A DNA stretch of 64,000 nt, taken from NCBI GenBank assembly GCA_963699085.1, contig CAVOTH010000004.1:930001-994000 (forward strand), in the 5' to 3' direction. The notes under the pieces were generated by a model. That model saw only the letters and a list, made by a program, of their open reading frames with translations, was not told where the DNA came from and searched no databases. The position numbers and the translations under genes were made by a program. Positions 37,948-46,958 of the stretch are shown here, in pieces. This DNA is from Bog-756 sp963699085 (GTDB taxonomy: Bacteria; Actinomycetota; Acidimicrobiia; Acidimicrobiales; RAAP-2). Within the stretch, counting starts at the first letter, position 1. Each line of letters starts with the position of its first letter.

Positions 37948-38382
37948 TCAGTGGCTCGTCGCGTCGAGCGACGAAACAAGTGTGTCCTGGGGGATGTAGC
38001 CAGCTGCGATCAACATGGCTCCACCGCCGCGAAGCGCCTCGATGAACGAGTTCGCCCAGCGGTTCTCGAATAGAAGGACCCCGGCCGACGACCCAGGGTC
38101 GAGAACACCAGCTGCATCGGCCAGGTCGGTGTCGTCCAGGAGTCCCGATGAGACGCCTTGGAAGACCGAGAGATCCAACTCACCGTCTCCGTCCAGGTCG
38201 GAGAGCTCCAGGCGGGTAACCGCACGATTCTCATCGACACTGACGAATACAAGGTCGAGGATGCGAATAATGCCCTGGTCGACCAAGTCGACGAGGATCG
38301 GGAACCCCTCCCCCGTCATCTTGCTGTCCGGGAACTCCACGACCAAGTAGCTGACGGGCCCCATGGTGTCCGAGTCAGTCAT
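37948..38382 (-). CDS. DUF6325-type protein
   Basis: The 144-residue product opens MTDSDTMGPVSYLVVEFPDS and has IRILDLVFVSVDENRAVTRL, SGLLDDTDLADAA, and PGSSAGVLLFENRWANSFIEA, the pattern of the uncharacterised DUF6325 family related to DUF1269. No membrane helix is evident, only a C-terminal hydrophobic patch. It lies 22 bases before the SHOCT gene and 92 after the PLDc_N/SHOCT gene, and probably shares their transcript. Confidence 0.78.
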   Translation of the reverse strand: MTDSDTMGPVSYLVVEFPDSKMTGEGFPILVDLVDQGIIRILDLVFVSVDENRAVTRLELSDLDGDGELDLSVFQGVSSGLLDDTDLADAAGVLDPGSSAGVLLFENRWANSFIEALRGGGAMLIAAGYIPQDTLVSSLDATSH

Positions 38383-38474
38383 CTGGATCTCCTATCTGCT
38401 GCGCCGTACTGGATCAGGGACTCTCGGTCCTATGGTTGCGCCAGCGGAATCGTTGTCGAGCCACAGGTCACAGA

Positions 38475-38867
38475 TCAGCCGAGTAATTTCGCCTTCTGGG
38501 CTTGGAACTCGGCGTCCGTCAACACACCCTTCTCTTTCAAGTCGGCGAGCTTCGCCAGATCGTCGGCGGTATTCGACCCTGCCGCCTCTCGCACGTAGGA
38601 GTCGAACGCCTGTTTCTGCTGTGCCGCGTCCTTGACCGTGCGTTCCTGCATCTTTCCGCCCCGAGCGATGAGGTAGACGAGAATCCCCAAGAATGGGAGG
38701 ACGATCACGAAGATCACCCAGAGGGCCTTCGCCCACCCACTCATGTCGTGGCTCCGGAAGATGTCGCTGAAGATTGCGATCAGGATCCAAATCCAGATCA
38801 CGAACAGGAAAAATTCGAGCATTGTCCACAGGAGACTCTGCTGGGGGTAATAGTAGGCAAGCATCAT
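38475..38867 (-). CDS. PLDc_N / SHOCT membrane protein
   Basis: This protein of about 130 residues has two membrane helices (LLWTMLEFFLFVIWIWILIA and ALWVIFVIVLPFLGILVYLI) of the phospholipase D/cardiolipin synthase N-terminal type, then a charged linker and a SHOCT domain (LAKLADLKEKGVLTDAEFQA). The catalytic PLD part is absent, as usual for this small family. I chose ATG 38867 because GAGGGAG is spaced five bases upstream. It is part of the SHOCT/DUF6325/DUF1269 cluster. Confidence 0.8.
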   Translation of the reverse strand: MMLAYYYPQQSLLWTMLEFFLFVIWIWILIAIFSDIFRSHDMSGWAKALWVIFVIVLPFLGILVYLIARGGKMQERTVKDAAQQKQAFDSYVREAAGSNTADDLAKLADLKEKGVLTDAEFQAQKAKLLG

Positions 38868-38892
38868 GCACACTCCCTCACGTCTTGATCAT

Positions 38893-39141
38893 CTAGACAA
38901 CAGGCAGGCTGGCAGCGGGGCTGGTGTCCCGTGCGTCAGCAGCCTCCCTCGAGACCGACGGACCAGGGTGGGCAGCGGACGCGGACGCCGGGTCCGCCCA
39001 CTCCTGCCCGCAGGAGCGGCAACGCCAACTCAGACCACTGGATTCGAAACCACCGAAACGCACGATCAGGTGGGGAACGTCGATGTCGCCGCACAATGGG
39101 CATCCGCGCACCGCCTGCATGTCGTCATTCCGGGGTTCCAT
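38893..39141 (-). CDS. Small zinc-ribbon-like protein
   Basis: This 82-residue frame contains CPLCGD and, about 27 residues later, CRSCGQEW, a four-cysteine zinc-ribbon knuckle pair. The C-terminal third is low complexity (Ala/Ser/Pro). It starts four bases after the DUF1269 gene stop and ends 25 before the next gene, so it is tightly placed in the cluster. Its function is unknown. Confidence is moderate because it is short. Confidence 0.55.
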   Translation of the reverse strand: MEPRNDDMQAVRGCPLCGDIDVPHLIVRFGGFESSGLSWRCRSCGQEWADPASASAAHPGPSVSREAADARDTSPAASLPVV

Positions 39142-39145
39142 GGTT

Positions 39146-39676
39146 CTACCCGGTCTCTTCCTTTGCGTCGGCCTCGATGGCCTTCTGGTCGGCCTTCATC
39201 TCCTTGGCTTGGATCTTTTCGGCATGCTTCATAGCTGCCTCGACCTTCGACTGCATGTCGGAGACGGCAACCACCACGAGTCCGGCCTGGCCGCTGTCCA
39301 GTTGCTCCCCCAACTCCTTCAAATCGCTCCGGCTCATGCCCGCTGCTGCGTGCCCCGCCAGTGAGCCCAACAATGCGCCTCCGCCGCCCGTCGCCAGGAG
39401 GAGTCCTCCACCAATTGCCGCGGCCGGGAACAACGCGATGACCAACCCGGTGGCCAGGCCGACACCGCCCCCGAGCACCCCACCGACCCGGGTGGGTGTT
39501 TCATGCTTCTTGACGATCTTGACCTTGCCATCGGACTTCCGCTGCACAATGGCGGCGTCATAGGCGTCGATCAATCCGGCCTCGGTATGCAGTGCGTGGA
39601 CAGCCTCGTAGTCGGCCTGCGCGTCCTCGACTTTTGCGTAGACACCTGAGTAGACGAACAGCGTATCGAACGGCAT
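39146..39676 (-). CDS. DUF1269-type membrane protein
   Basis: This 176-residue protein begins MPFDTLFVYSGVYAKVEDAQ and has a central glycine-zipper pair (VGGVLGGGVGLATGLVIALF and GGGLLLATGGGGALLGSLAG) followed by a helical tail rich in Lys/Ala/Glu. This is the DUF1269/general-stress membrane-protein layout. An AGGAGGG ribosome site supports the ATG at 39676. It is the first gene of the five-gene minus-strand cluster and is preceded by a long intergenic region likely to hold the promoter. Confidence 0.8.
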   Translation of the reverse strand: MPFDTLFVYSGVYAKVEDAQADYEAVHALHTEAGLIDAYDAAIVQRKSDGKVKIVKKHETPTRVGGVLGGGVGLATGLVIALFPAAAIGGGLLLATGGGGALLGSLAGHAAAGMSRSDLKELGEQLDSGQAGLVVVAVSDMQSKVEAAMKHAEKIQAKEMKADQKAIEADAKEETG

Positions 39677-40142
39677 GGAATTCCCTCCTGTCTCCATTCG
39701 GACCGTGCGCCCGACTCGTGCCATGGTGAAGCTGCTTCAGCACGTACTCCAGGCCAAGAACCGAAGGTCACTCGATAGTGCGTAGGAACAGTAACCCGAA
39801 GGAATTCGGGCCGTCCATCAATATTTTCCGACGGCCAGAAGTGTCACCAGATCGAAATGCGCACACGACTGTCGCTATCGCCGAGGTGCCACGGCCAGGT
39901 AAATCGTCGCGGCCCGACGGATCGAGCACGGGGTACTGTCCGGAGTCGAAGCTATGGAGAACCCCTACGCATCAGGGACGGGATGGGCAATGTATTCCCG
40001 AATAATTGATCCGGTTTCGGCCGGGGTCCAACGATGATCACGCGCATCGAGCCCGGAAGGTCGTGAGCGTCACCAACGATCCATTGACCCATCGCTCCGA
40101 TGGGCTTTTGGCGCTCCGACGTGATGAGCGAGGAGAAAGCGG
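39677..40142. other. 466-base divergent intergenic region with two stem-loops
   Basis: No convincing gene; a 75-codon frame here has no family features. CCCGAA-GGAA-TTCGGG (39795-39810) and CCGTC/GACGG (39811-39834) are adjacent hairpins with an AT-rich ATATTTT between the latter arms. They may be control sites of the DUF1269-first operon or the DMT gene. Confidence 0.4.
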
Positions 40143-41057
40143 TTGAAGACCTACGCCATCGCGTTGGTGGCCGCTGTCGCATTCGCGTTCGGCAGCGTGC
40201 TCCAACAGAAGGGCACTCTTGAGGCACCGGCCAGGGACGACGATCCACGCTTCCTCGCGCAGATCATTCGCCGCCCCATATGGCTTGCCGGGGCAGCGTG
40301 CCAAGCGAGTGGCTGGGTACTCCAAGCTGTAGCCCTCGACACCGGCTCGCTCATCGTCGTCCAGTCGATCACCACTCTCAGTCTCGTCATCGCGCTACCC
40401 CTCGGGAAGCGCTTTACCGGCCAGCAGGTCAGTCGGCGAATATGGACCGGGGCCGCGGCCGTGGTCGCGGGTATCGTGCTCTTCCTCTCCGTTGGATCGC
40501 CGGCTGGAGGTACATCGACGCCACCGGCATCTGCCTGGTGGTCCGCCGGCCTCACCGCAATAGTCCTGGTGGCCGTGTTGGGCAACTTGGGTAGGCATCG
40601 GAAAGGGGCTCCGAGGGCCCTACTCTTCGGCTCGGCTGCCGGCGTCGCCTTCGCCATGCAGTCTGCCGTGACCAAGGAGTTCGTCACGGTGATCGGACAA
40701 GGTCTTTCAGCCGTGCTCTCGAGCTGGACCGTCTATGTACTCATCGCGTCGGCATTGGTTGGCTTCGTACTTCAACAGTCCTCCCTCCGCACCGGCGTCC
40801 TCGCCCCGGCAATGGCGTCGAGCAATGCCGTGACGCTGTTCGGCAGCGTGGCCTTCGGTGCATCCGTCTTCGGTGAAAGTCTTTCCTCGGGGGGCGCCCG
40901 GCTCGCCCCTACAGTGATCGGGCTCGGCATCGCCCTCGTCGGCATCGTCCTGTTGTCCGCCGCTCAACCCCCACTGGATCCCGAAGGGAGCCAGGGAACC
41001 GGTAGCGATCTCCCAGTCGATGGTCGAGGTGATCTGCAGCCTCCGGCGCTTAGCTGA
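40143..41057 (+). CDS. DMT-superfamily (EamA-like) membrane transporter
   Basis: The 304-residue protein has about nine hydrophobic helices in two related halves, beginning MKTYAIALVAAVAFAFGSVL and including GWVLQAVALDTGSLIVVQSI and LQQSSLRTGVLAPAMASSN. This is the drug/metabolite-transporter fold of the type often found in actinobacteria as DMT family transporters. TTG 40143 is used as start because GAGGAG precedes it and no ATG fits. The substrate is unknown. It converges with the GH15 gene. Confidence 0.82.
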   Translation: MKTYAIALVAAVAFAFGSVLQQKGTLEAPARDDDPRFLAQIIRRPIWLAGAACQASGWVLQAVALDTGSLIVVQSITTLSLVIALPLGKRFTGQQVSRRIWTGAAAVVAGIVLFLSVGSPAGGTSTPPASAWWSAGLTAIVLVAVLGNLGRHRKGAPRALLFGSAAGVAFAMQSAVTKEFVTVIGQGLSAVLSSWTVYVLIASALVGFVLQQSSLRTGVLAPAMASSNAVTLFGSVAFGASVFGESLSSGGARLAPTVIGLGIALVGIVLLSAAQPPLDPEGSQGTGSDLPVDGRGDLQPPALS

Positions 41058-41078
41058 CTATCGTCTGCCGTCGTCAGC
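41053..41078. terminator. Weak inverted repeat between convergent genes
   Basis: GCTGAC (41053-41058) and GTCAGC (41073-41078) flank a 14-base loop between the DMT stop and the GH15 stop. Only six base pairs and no T-run, so termination is tentative. Confidence 0.3.
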
Positions 41079-41081
41079 AGT

Positions 41082-42941
41082 TCACTGGGTGGTGAGCGAA
41101 TCGGCTTCGATCACCTGGGATACCGCGTCGATGAGTGCGAGATGGGTGAAGGCCTGAGGGAAGTTGCCGAGGTGTTCGCCCGTTGACGCGTCGATCTCCT
41201 CGGCGAACAGGTCGAGGGGACCGGCGAACGCCAGCAGCCTCTTACACAGCATGCGGGCCTGATCGATCTCGCCGATCATGGCCAGTGCCGACACCAACCA
41301 CCATGAGCAGATCGTGAACGTCCCCTCTTTGCCCTCGAACCCGGTGTCGGTGGTGTCCACCTTGTATCGGAGGACCAATCCATCCTCGGTGAGCTCGTCG
41401 GCGATGGCCAATACGGTGGCCCGTACACGGTCGTCATCCGCCGGCAGGAATCCCATGATCGGTATCAGTAGTAGGGATGCGTCGAGTTCATCGTTCTCAT
41501 AGGCCTGGCGGAATCGGCCCTTGTCGTCGACCCCCTTGGCCAAGATCTCCTCTTTCAGGGCGTCGGCGCCGGCACGCCAGCGATCGACTCGCTCGACGTC
41601 ACCACGGCTGCGAGCGAGAGCCGCTCCTCGATCGGCGGCCACCCAGCAAAGGACAGCCGAAGCCGTGAAGTGCTGTGGCTCGCCACGGATCTCCCAGATG
41701 CCCTGATCGGCATCTCCACTGTGAGCCAAGGCCTGGTCGACCAGACCGGCCAGTCCCTCCCAGACCGGGCCCACGATCTGGGGTGCCTCTTGGCGCATGT
41801 GCTGATCGATGCCGTCGAGCAGCATTCCCCATACGTCATTCTGGTGTTGGTTCCAGGCTCCGTTGCCGACCCGGACCGGCTTGGCACCCTTGTAGCCGGA
41901 GAGGTGGTCGAGGGTGGACTCGGTCAGGTCACGCTCACCGCCGATCCCATACATGATCTGGAGTTCGAATGGCGACTCGGGCCGGCCCTGCGCGACAGAC
42001 TCCAGCACGAAGGCGAAATACTCGACGGCCTCCCAGTTGAATCCGAGCCGATAGAGGGCCCGAAGCATGAACCCGGTATCTCGGATCCACGTATAGCGGT
42101 AGTCCCAGTTACGCGCCCCTCCCGGGGTTTCGGGAAGTGACGTGGTGGCGGCGGCCATGATGGCACCTGTCGGCGCGTAACTGAGACCCTTCAGCGTGAG
42201 TGCGCTGCGCTCGATGTACCGACGCCAGGGATGGTCGGGAAACGTGCCAGTGGACAGCCAGTCGCGCCAGAACGTCACCGTGGAAGCCACGTCGTCATCG
42301 GCCTGGACCTTGGTGGTGGGCGCGGCGCCACTCCAGGACAGGGCGACAAAACACGACTGGCCTTCGACCAGTGTGGTACGCCCGTAGCAGCGGGCACCGG
42401 CGCGTCCGAGCCGGAGGCTCCCGCTGATCGACAGGGCGACATCGCTGTTGGGGTCAGCCACCTGGAGGCTGCTGTAGCCGTCCCCGTCGTACTCCCAGCG
42501 TCCTGGGGTGGTGCCGTATCCGAACAGCGGAACAACGGTGACTTCGAGATCGACCTTGCCGCCGACACAGGTCGCCCGGCGGAGCAGGACCCCCGCCGCT
42601 TCGGAATCCTTCGGAGCTCGCCGGTAGCCCGGTCGACGCCTGTCGTCGCTGATCGTGCGGACGACCATCAGGTCCTCGACCACTACCCAGCCGGTCGGCG
42701 TATGCCATGTGGTTTCGACCACCATGGTGCCCGGTATGTACCGGCGGTGGTGCGGCACCGAGGTGGTCGACGGGCCGAACCGGAACGAGCCCGCCGAGCG
42801 GTCGAGCAAGGCACCGAACACGCTCGGTGAGTCGGGCCGGGGCAGGCACAACCATTCGACCGAACCGTCCGGGGCGATGAGGCAGACGGTCTCGCAGTCC
42901 GATAGGAAGCCATAGTCGGCAATCGGGGGAAATACATCCAC
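41082..42941 (-). CDS. Glycoside hydrolase family 15 (glucoamylase/trehalase-like)
   Basis: This 619-residue cytoplasmic enzyme has an N-terminal beta-sandwich domain (IADYGFLSDCETVCLIAPDG, VEWLCLPRPDSPSVF) and an (alpha/alpha)6 barrel with GGARNWDYRYTWIRDTGFML, GNGAWNQHQNDVWG, and the catalytic-acid region EEIDASTGEHLGNFPQAFTH. Actinobacterial members with this layout include trehalases and glucan 1,4-alpha-glucosidases. It is one of two GH15 genes in the window. No signal peptide is seen, so it probably acts on internal trehalose or glycogen-derived sugars. Confidence 0.9.
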   Translation of the reverse strand: MDVFPPIADYGFLSDCETVCLIAPDGSVEWLCLPRPDSPSVFGALLDRSAGSFRFGPSTTSVPHHRRYIPGTMVVETTWHTPTGWVVVEDLMVVRTISDDRRRPGYRRAPKDSEAAGVLLRRATCVGGKVDLEVTVVPLFGYGTTPGRWEYDGDGYSSLQVADPNSDVALSISGSLRLGRAGARCYGRTTLVEGQSCFVALSWSGAAPTTKVQADDDVASTVTFWRDWLSTGTFPDHPWRRYIERSALTLKGLSYAPTGAIMAAATTSLPETPGGARNWDYRYTWIRDTGFMLRALYRLGFNWEAVEYFAFVLESVAQGRPESPFELQIMYGIGGERDLTESTLDHLSGYKGAKPVRVGNGAWNQHQNDVWGMLLDGIDQHMRQEAPQIVGPVWEGLAGLVDQALAHSGDADQGIWEIRGEPQHFTASAVLCWVAADRGAALARSRGDVERVDRWRAGADALKEEILAKGVDDKGRFRQAYENDELDASLLLIPIMGFLPADDDRVRATVLAIADELTEDGLVLRYKVDTTDTGFEGKEGTFTICSWWLVSALAMIGEIDQARMLCKRLLAFAGPLDLFAEEIDASTGEHLGNFPQAFTHLALIDAVSQVIEADSLTTQ

Positions 42942-43208
42942 GTCGGACCCTCCCTGATGATCGGTCGAAGCCCATGCACCGTCGGTGCCCGGCCATGGGA
43001 TCCGACGCCAAAGTTATCCGTTCCGGACTTACGACAACGAGGAAAGCCGTCCACCCCCATTAGGAGGAACAGCTGTATCCGGCCTTCAGAGGCGGTCCGT
43101 CGACGGTCGAGATCCAAGATGCACGAGCTTCGATAAGTGCTTACTATCGTGACAAATACCTGACTCGGACCACGGATCAGGACCCGAGGACACGCGAGGT
43201 GCGGATCG

Positions 43209-43976
43209 ATGTCACTGGACGGCAAAGTTGCCATCGTGACCGGTGGCAACACCGGGATCGGGATGGCGATCGTCCTTGCCCTGGCGGCTGAGGGGGCGTC
43301 GATCGTCATCGACTATGTCTCCAACCCCGAAGCCACCGAGGCCCTCGAAAAGCAACTCTGGGACCTCGGCGACAAGGTGACTGCGGTCAAGGCCGACGTC
43401 AGCAGCATCTCCGACCTCCAGCGCCTGGTAGACGCGGCGGTCGCCACGTTCGGTCGCCTGGACATCATGGTGAACAATGCGGGTATCGAGACCCGGACAT
43501 CGATCCTCGACACCAACGAAGCCCAGTACGACGAGGTGCTCGACGTCAATCTGAAGAGTGCCTTCTTCGGAACCCAGTTGGCTGCCAAGCAGATGATCGC
43601 CCAGGGCGATGGTGGGCGCATCATCAACGTGACTTCCGTGCACGAGGATTGGCCCATGCCCGGAAACACCGCATACTGCCTGTCCAAAGGCGGCATGCGC
43701 ATGCTGACCCGGACCGCTGGCGTGGAACTCGCCCCACACGGGGTTCTCGTCGTCGGCGTGGGACCGGGAGCCGTGGAAACTCCCATCAACACCTCCACCA
43801 TGAACGATCCGACCGCCCTCCAGAAGCTCGACAGTGCCATTCCTGTCGGGAGGATGGCCAAGCCGGAGCAGATCGGCAGCGTGGTGGCCTTCCTGGCCGG
43901 ACCCGGTGCCAGCTACATGACGGCGACCACCGTGTTCGCCGATGGCGGAATCATGCACAGCAGTCCCGGCCTGTGA
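43209..43976 (+). CDS. SDR, glucose-1-dehydrogenase-like
   Basis: This 255-residue Rossmann oxidoreductase has TGGNTGIGMA (cofactor loop), NNAGIE, the catalytic Ser in VTSVHED, and Y-C-L-S-K in the active site, ending VFADGGIMHSSPGL. The closest named type by pattern is glucose 1-dehydrogenase/3-oxoacyl-ACP reductase. It heads a plus-strand run with the SCP2 gene 68 bases later and the debranching-like enzyme, so a carbohydrate role is possible. Confidence 0.85.
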   Translation: MSLDGKVAIVTGGNTGIGMAIVLALAAEGASIVIDYVSNPEATEALEKQLWDLGDKVTAVKADVSSISDLQRLVDAAVATFGRLDIMVNNAGIETRTSILDTNEAQYDEVLDVNLKSAFFGTQLAAKQMIAQGDGGRIINVTSVHEDWPMPGNTAYCLSKGGMRMLTRTAGVELAPHGVLVVGVGPGAVETPINTSTMNDPTALQKLDSAIPVGRMAKPEQIGSVVAFLAGPGASYMTATTVFADGGIMHSSPGL

Positions 43977-44044
43977 GCGAACCAACCTGGCTTCCGCCCC
44001 TCCGACCCTGCCCATCGAGCTGACCATGCAGAGGAGACGCGTCC

Positions 44045-44476
44045 ATGGCTAAGACCGGCCCAGGTAAGACCTCGCCCTCCGGCGGTCTGCCATCGGCGGC
44101 CGCCGCCTTCTTCACCGCCTTGGCGGCCCAGGGGTCCCAACCCCTGCTGCACGGGGAGTCGGGGACGCTTCGCTTCGACCTCAGCGGCGGGTCCAAACTC
44201 GAACGCTGGTACGTGACGGTGACCGATGGAAGAATCGCGGTCTCCCACCGAGGTGGTCACGCCGACATCGTGCTTCGGATGGACGAGGCGCTGTTCGACG
44301 AGATCACCAGGGGAACCGCCAACATGATGGCCTCCCAGCTGCGGGGCGCCATCCACGTGGATGGCGACTTGCACCTCATGATGGTCTTCCAACGGCTGTT
44401 CCCCGGGCCGCCGTCATCGACCGGGCGTCGTCCCCCCATCGAAGGGAGCACCGTGACCAAGGCCAGCAGACGATGA
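44045..44476 (+). CDS. SCP2 sterol-carrier-like protein
   Basis: This 143-residue protein contains GTLRFDLSG, WYVTVTDGRIAVSHRGGHAD and MASQLRGAIHVDGDLHLMMVFQ, the SCP2 lipid-binding fold. It has an N-terminal disordered extension and a basic tail. The stop overlaps the next gene's ATG (ATGA at 44473-44476), so it is coupled to the debranching-like enzyme. The link between a lipid-binding fold and a glycosidase is unexplained. Confidence 0.8.
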   Translation: MAKTGPGKTSPSGGLPSAAAAFFTALAAQGSQPLLHGESGTLRFDLSGGSKLERWYVTVTDGRIAVSHRGGHADIVLRMDEALFDEITRGTANMMASQLRGAIHVDGDLHLMMVFQRLFPGPPSSTGRRPPIEGSTVTKASRR

Positions 44477-46542
44477 GCGAACAACTGGTGCAGATCCTCG
44501 AGGGCAATACCTTCGTGGTGAGCGACCGCAACGGGGACATCGAAGCGTCGATGACCGACCCGACAGGTCTCTTCTCCTTCGACACCCGATTCCTGTCGAA
44601 ATGGATACTCACGTTCGATGGTGAACGGCTGAACGCGTTGTCGACGGACGATCTGCAGTATTTCGAGACCCGGTTCTTCCTGGTGCCCGGTACCGGCACG
44701 GTCTACATCGATGCCGACGTCTCGGTCATCCGTGAGCGCAGTGTCGGGGCCGGGTTCCGTGAGTCCATCCAGATCCTCAACCACAAGCTCGAACCGATCA
44801 CCGCGTCCCTCCGGATCGAGGCGGCCAGTGACTTCGCCGACCTCTTCGAGGTGAAGGATGCACTAAAGAAGAAGGGTGAGTACCAGGCCCGTATCGAGAA
44901 GGGTGCACTGGTCCTTGCCTACCGACGCGAGAGCTATGTACGCGAGACCAGGATTTCGTCATCCGTGCCGGCCAAGGTGGACGCCGACGGACTTACCTTC
45001 GAGGTCAAGATCGACGCCCACGGCAGTTGGGACACCGTGTTGGAAGTCGCCACCGAGGCGCCGGGGTTCAACACGGGGGTAAAGCCCGCTTCGGCTGGCC
45101 GGGCGGGGCCCACCCACAACATGACCCGGGGACTCGACAAGTGGGTGGCCAAAGCGCCACGCCTCGAGTGCGACAACGAGGGTCTTAAGCGGACGTATTC
45201 CCGAAGCCTGGTCGATCTGGCTGCGTTGCGGTTTTCGCCGAGGTCCATGGCCCATCACTCGCTTCCGGCCGCCGGACTGCCTTGGTTCATGACCGTCTTC
45301 GGGCGTGACAGCATCTTCACCAGCCTGCAGTCGATAGCGTTCACGCCGGAGCTTGCCGCCACGACGTTGCGCATCCTCGGGGAGCGACAAGGCACCAGGG
45401 TCGATGATTTCCGCGACGAGGACCCGGGTCGCATCCTCCACGAGATGCGCTTCGGTGAGATGACCGCGTTCGAGGAGCGGCCACATTCGCCGTACTACGG
45501 CTGTGCCGACGCCACACCCTTGTACGTGGTCCTCCTCGACGAGTACGAGCGTTGGACCGGCGACACCAAGCTCGTCCGAGACCTCGAGTACCAGGCCCGG
45601 GCGGCACTCCGTTGGATCGACGAGTACGCCAATCTCCAGGGGAACGGCTACATCGCCTACCAGCGGCGAAACGAGAAGACCGGGCTCGAGAACCAGTGCT
45701 GGAAGGACTCGTGGGACTCCATTTCCCACCATGACGGCACCCTGCCCGGATTCCCCCGGGCCACCTGCGAGCTCCAGGGCTACGCCTACGACGCCAAGGT
45801 GCGCGGGGCCCGCCTGGCCCGCAAGGTATGGCGGGACGAAGCATTCGCGGTACAGCTCGAGGCCGAGGCGGCCGACCTCAAGCGTCGGTTCAATCGTGAC
45901 TACTGGGTAGCCGACGGCGGGTACTTCGCCATCGCTCTCGACATGGACGGAAGGCAAGTCGACACGCTCACCTCCAACAACGGACACCTGCTGTGGAGCG
46001 GGATCGTCGACAAGTCCAAGGCCAAGCAGGTGGTGGCCAACCTGATGGGACCCCGCCTCTTCTCCGGCTGGGGGATCCGCACCCTCGCCGGTGGCGAACG
46101 ACGGTTCAATCCCATCGGATATCACGTGGGGACCATCTGGCCGTTCGACAATTCGTTCATCGCCTGGGGTCTGCGTCGCTACGGGTTCAAGAAGGAGGCG
46201 GCCCAGGTGGCCGAAGGGATCCTCGACGCTGCGACCTTCTTCGACGGGCGACTTCCCGAGGCGTTCGGAGGCTACCCGAGGTCAATGACCCGGTATCCGG
46301 TTCAGTACCCCACGGCTTGCAGCCCTCAGGCCTGGTCCACCGGAGCCCCGTTGTTGTTCCTGCGCACCATGTTGGGCCTCCAGCCGGCGGACGACCATCT
46401 CATCATCGATCCGGCGATCCCGGCGAGCATCGGGAGCCTGGAGCTACTCGACATCCCCGGACGCTGGGGACGGATGGACGCCTTCGGTCGTGGCCGGGTG
46501 GACACGTCGCACACCACCGGAAAGGCACGCCGCCGGACATGA
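44473..46542 (+). CDS. Amylo-alpha-1,6-glucosidase / glycogen-debranching-like enzyme
   Basis: This 689-residue protein has an N-terminal beta-sandwich (NTFVVSDRNGDIEASMTDPT, LFSFDTRFLSKW) and an (alpha/alpha)6 barrel with LPWFMTVFGRDSIFTSLQ, DEYANLQGNGYIAY and QCWKDSWDSISHHDG, ending in HVGTIWPFDNSFIAWGLR and QAWSTGAPLLFLR. This matches bacterial amylo-1,6-glucosidase (GDE C-terminal domain) proteins. A GH63/MGH1-like glycosidase is the alternative. It overlaps the SCP2 gene and may degrade stored glucan together with the GH15 enzymes. Confidence 0.88.
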   Translation: MSEQLVQILEGNTFVVSDRNGDIEASMTDPTGLFSFDTRFLSKWILTFDGERLNALSTDDLQYFETRFFLVPGTGTVYIDADVSVIRERSVGAGFRESIQILNHKLEPITASLRIEAASDFADLFEVKDALKKKGEYQARIEKGALVLAYRRESYVRETRISSSVPAKVDADGLTFEVKIDAHGSWDTVLEVATEAPGFNTGVKPASAGRAGPTHNMTRGLDKWVAKAPRLECDNEGLKRTYSRSLVDLAALRFSPRSMAHHSLPAAGLPWFMTVFGRDSIFTSLQSIAFTPELAATTLRILGERQGTRVDDFRDEDPGRILHEMRFGEMTAFEERPHSPYYGCADATPLYVVLLDEYERWTGDTKLVRDLEYQARAALRWIDEYANLQGNGYIAYQRRNEKTGLENQCWKDSWDSISHHDGTLPGFPRATCELQGYAYDAKVRGARLARKVWRDEAFAVQLEAEAADLKRRFNRDYWVADGGYFAIALDMDGRQVDTLTSNNGHLLWSGIVDKSKAKQVVANLMGPRLFSGWGIRTLAGGERRFNPIGYHVGTIWPFDNSFIAWGLRRYGFKKEAAQVAEGILDAATFFDGRLPEAFGGYPRSMTRYPVQYPTACSPQAWSTGAPLLFLRTMLGLQPADDHLIIDPAIPASIGSLELLDIPGRWGRMDAFGRGRVDTSHTTGKARRRT

Positions 46543-46958
46543 CTCCCCCGGCGCGTCACTCGACCTCAGGGGCCGGGGACGGTCGACACACGGGTGGTCA
46601 CGGTGACCGGTGATGGGCCCCGGTCCGACACCCTCCGGCGCCGACGCCAGTGCGACGGTCCGGCGGCGCGAAGTCACCACCATCTATGTCGTGGGCCTCT
46701 TCCAGGGTCTGAGCCTGGCTCCCGTCCATCGGCGACGTCAATCCGGCACTCACCGGTATGGCCCACGCCATCCGGGTGGACGAACAGCTCATGGACCGGC
46801 TGAGCTGACACCCACTCATCGGGATTCCGTTGGATCCTTCGAGCGAACGACCTGAATAGCCGTGGCCACGCTGGCGGTCGACCCAGCCCCAGGGATGAGT
46901 TCGAGACGACGGGAACGTCATAGACAGGAACGCATCGCCACCAGACAAGGAGCCAAGC
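46543..46958. other. 416-base region with a possible gene remnant
   Basis: Between the debranching-like and DHFR-like genes. It holds the remnant described at 46613-46808 and no confident promoter or hairpin. Confidence 0.35.
46613..46808 (+). pseudogene. Possible MFS N-terminal remnant with coding-like tail
   Basis: A frame reads ATVRRREVTTIYVVGLFQGL, which resembles the first helix of actinobacterial MFS proteins. After a frame change a coding-like tail GDVNPALTGMAHAIRVDEQL runs to a TGA at 46806-46808 with strong G/C at third positions. The two pieces do not make a known protein, so this may be a deletion remnant, a small unknown gene, or a consensus error. Confidence 0.28.

Noticed and set aside
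39778..40005. 75-codon gene in the divergent gap
   Set aside because: No ribosome site, no homology pattern and poor codon use.
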